A DNA stretch of 8,013 nucleotides from Acidimicrobiia bacterium (GTDB lineage Bacteria > Actinomycetota > Acidimicrobiia > Acidimicrobiales > Ilumatobacteraceae), in NCBI GenBank assembly GCA_009927565.1, contig RFMT01000244.1, positions 1 through 8,013 on the forward strand, read 5' to 3'. The translations under genes and the position numbers were made by a program. How positions within the stretch are numbered: the stretch's first letter is position 1; every line of letters starts with the position of its first letter. Positions 6,903-8,013 of the stretch are shown here, piece after piece. The notes below the pieces were generated by a model. That model was not told the origin of the DNA and made no database searches. It was given only the letters and a program-made list of their open reading frames with translations.

Positions 6903-6907
6903 CAGAA

Positions 6908-8013
6908 ATGTCAAGCAAAGCGAAATTCTTCGGTTCAGTAGTAATCGGCTCGATTCTAAGCATCGGCCTTGCCATACCATCGGCGCATGCAGCGACGGCA
7001 GCCCTTCCTGTTTATGGCGATTCGGGCTCAACGGTAATTCGTTTGCAAGAAGCACTCATTGCTCGAGGCTTCACACTTAAAGGCGGAGTCGACGGTGTTT
7101 TTTCTGCTTCGACTCAGCAAACGCTGAAGAACTTTCAGAAAGTTGCTGGATTCAAAGCAACTGGCCGTCTTGATGAACGTACTGCGGCGTTTCTCGGATT
7201 GATCGCAGCCGATCAGCCCGCCAAGGTAAAGGTCAAGGCAACCTCAACTGCGACAGCAAAACCGGTTGCGGTTGCTCCAACTGCGAAACCTACGGTTGCT
7301 AAAACAGTTGTCAACACTCCAGAACCAACCCCGACTGCGCCTGTAGCGCCTGCAGCGCCAGCAGTTGCACCTGTTGAAGGGATGTTGACTCTCGACACTC
7401 TTCCTGTTCGTGGACAACGCAGTGATGCTGTTCGATTGGTCCAACAAAAACTGATCGAAAACTCGGTTGAGGTCAAAGGTGGAGCAGACGGAATCTTCGG
7501 CGTTGCCACAACCATCTCACTTACAACTTTTCAAACCGCCCGTGGACTGAACCCAACGGGTGCGGTCGATATGCCGACTGCAATTGCTTTGGGTGTGCTG
7601 CCTGATTTAGCAACGCTCGGTCTTCCACAGATCAGCATATTTCCGTCGCAAGGTCGCTGCTCGTTCGTAGATAGTTGGCACGAAACACGCTCGGGTGGTC
7701 GTCTTCATATCGGCGTAGACATCATTGGCCCAAAAGGTCTTGCAATTTACGCAGTAACCGATGGAGCAATTACCAAGATGTATGGCGCTGAATCAAAACT
7801 TAGCGGCAACGCGCTTCGTCTAACGACTGCTGACGCGACATACTTTTTCTATGCACACCTTGATTCATTTGCTCCTGGTATTTCAGTTGGTTCAGTTGTA
7901 AAGGCTGGTCAAATTATCGGATACATGGGTAATACCGGTAACGCTGGAACTTCGCACCTGCACTTCGAAGTGCACCCTGGTGGCGGCGACGCTGTGAACC
8001 CATACCCAGTTAT
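6908..8013 (+). CDS. Secreted M23-family peptidoglycan endopeptidase with two PGB domains (3' end beyond the window)
   Basis: This is a cell-wall hydrolase, expected to cut peptide crosslinks in peptidoglycan outside the membrane. The first 368 codons are present with no stop. Order: signal peptide 1-28 (SKAK start, hydrophobic core, AHA cleavage site); first peptidoglycan-binding domain about 37-98 (VIRLQEAL, GVDGVFSAST, FQKVAGFKATGRLD); a linker about 101-160 rich in Ala, Pro, Val, Thr and Lys; second such domain about 168-231 (VRLVQQKL, GADGIFGVAT, FQTARGLNPTGAVD); then the LytM/M23 domain from about 240. The metal and catalytic residues are all visible: H267 and D271 (HIGVD), H317 (YAHLD), and H350/H352 (SHLHFEVH), so it should be active rather than a LytM activator. 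The ATG has AAGGGAG five bases upstream. It begins after a 212-bp gap and so probably has its own promoter. Confidence 0.93.
   Translation, partial: MSSKAKFFGSVVIGSILSIGLAIPSAHAATAALPVYGDSGSTVIRLQEALIARGFTLKGGVDGVFSASTQQTLKNFQKVAGFKATGRLDERTAAFLGLIAADQPAKVKVKATSTATAKPVAVAPTAKPTVAKTVVNTPEPTPTAPVAPAAPAVAPVEGMLTLDTLPVRGQRSDAVRLVQQKLIENSVEVKGGADGIFGVATTISLTTFQTARGLNPTGAVDMPTAIALGVLPDLATLGLPQISIFPSQGRCSFVDSWHETRSGGRLHIGVDIIGPKGLAIYAVTDGAITKMYGAESKLSGNALRLTTADATYFFYAHLDSFAPGISVGSVVKAGQIIGYMGNTGNAGTSHLHFEVHPGGGDAVNPYPV

Noticed and set aside
6696..6907. A c-di-AMP (ydaO/yuaA) riboswitch before the cell-wall hydrolase
   Set aside because: The hallmark conserved segments (of the GGGGAACC and GGGTGAATC kind) are absent, so only an unnamed structured leader can be claimed.
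7213..7515. A 100-codon minus-strand frame rich in Ala, Gly, Thr and Val
   Set aside because: It is the antisense reading of the Ala/Pro/Thr linker of the M23 peptidase, and its composition follows from that.

Overview
The window looks like a stretch of an actinobacterial chromosome of medium GC (roughly half, by eye). The pointers are the actinobacterial-looking heme A synthase (an ExxNR motif instead of ExxHR, and no second cysteine pair), the two-PGB-domain M23 cell-wall peptidase, and frequent GTG/TTG starts. An aquatic lineage is plausible, but the sequence alone does not fix one. There are seven protein genes, tightly packed, in two divergent groups that meet at about 4358-4453. I see no mobile element, CRISPR array, tRNA or rRNA.

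Left half, minus strand: ctaA (heme A synthase) - livH - livM - livG - livF (cut by the left edge). The four liv genes encode the two permeases and two ATPases of a branched-chain amino acid type (HAAT) ABC importer. The genes are almost fused: there are 8 bp between ctaA and livH, 1 bp between livH and livM, and livM/livG and livG/livF overlap. This indicates one transcript with translational coupling. No periplasmic-type binding protein (livK) is in the window. LivH is unusual: a signal peptide and an exported beta-sandwich-like domain of about 110 residues precede the normal permease.

Right half, plus strand: a TetR-family regulator with an NTF2/SnoaL-like domain fused at its C-terminus overlaps the start of a class I SAM-dependent methyltransferase of the Methyltransf_32 (METTL25-like) type. 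This pair looks like a two-gene operon, and the regulator is a natural candidate to control itself and perhaps the divergent ctaA-liv transcript. After a 212-bp non-coding interval with several potential RNA stems comes a secreted M23 peptidoglycan endopeptidase with two peptidoglycan-binding domains, cut by the right edge.

Most worth a second look are the LivH fusion, the TetR-SnoaL fusion with its partner methyltransferase, the possible CTG start of ctaA, and the mutually exclusive hairpins around the ribosome binding site of the M23 gene. I found no wholly new defence or mobile system.
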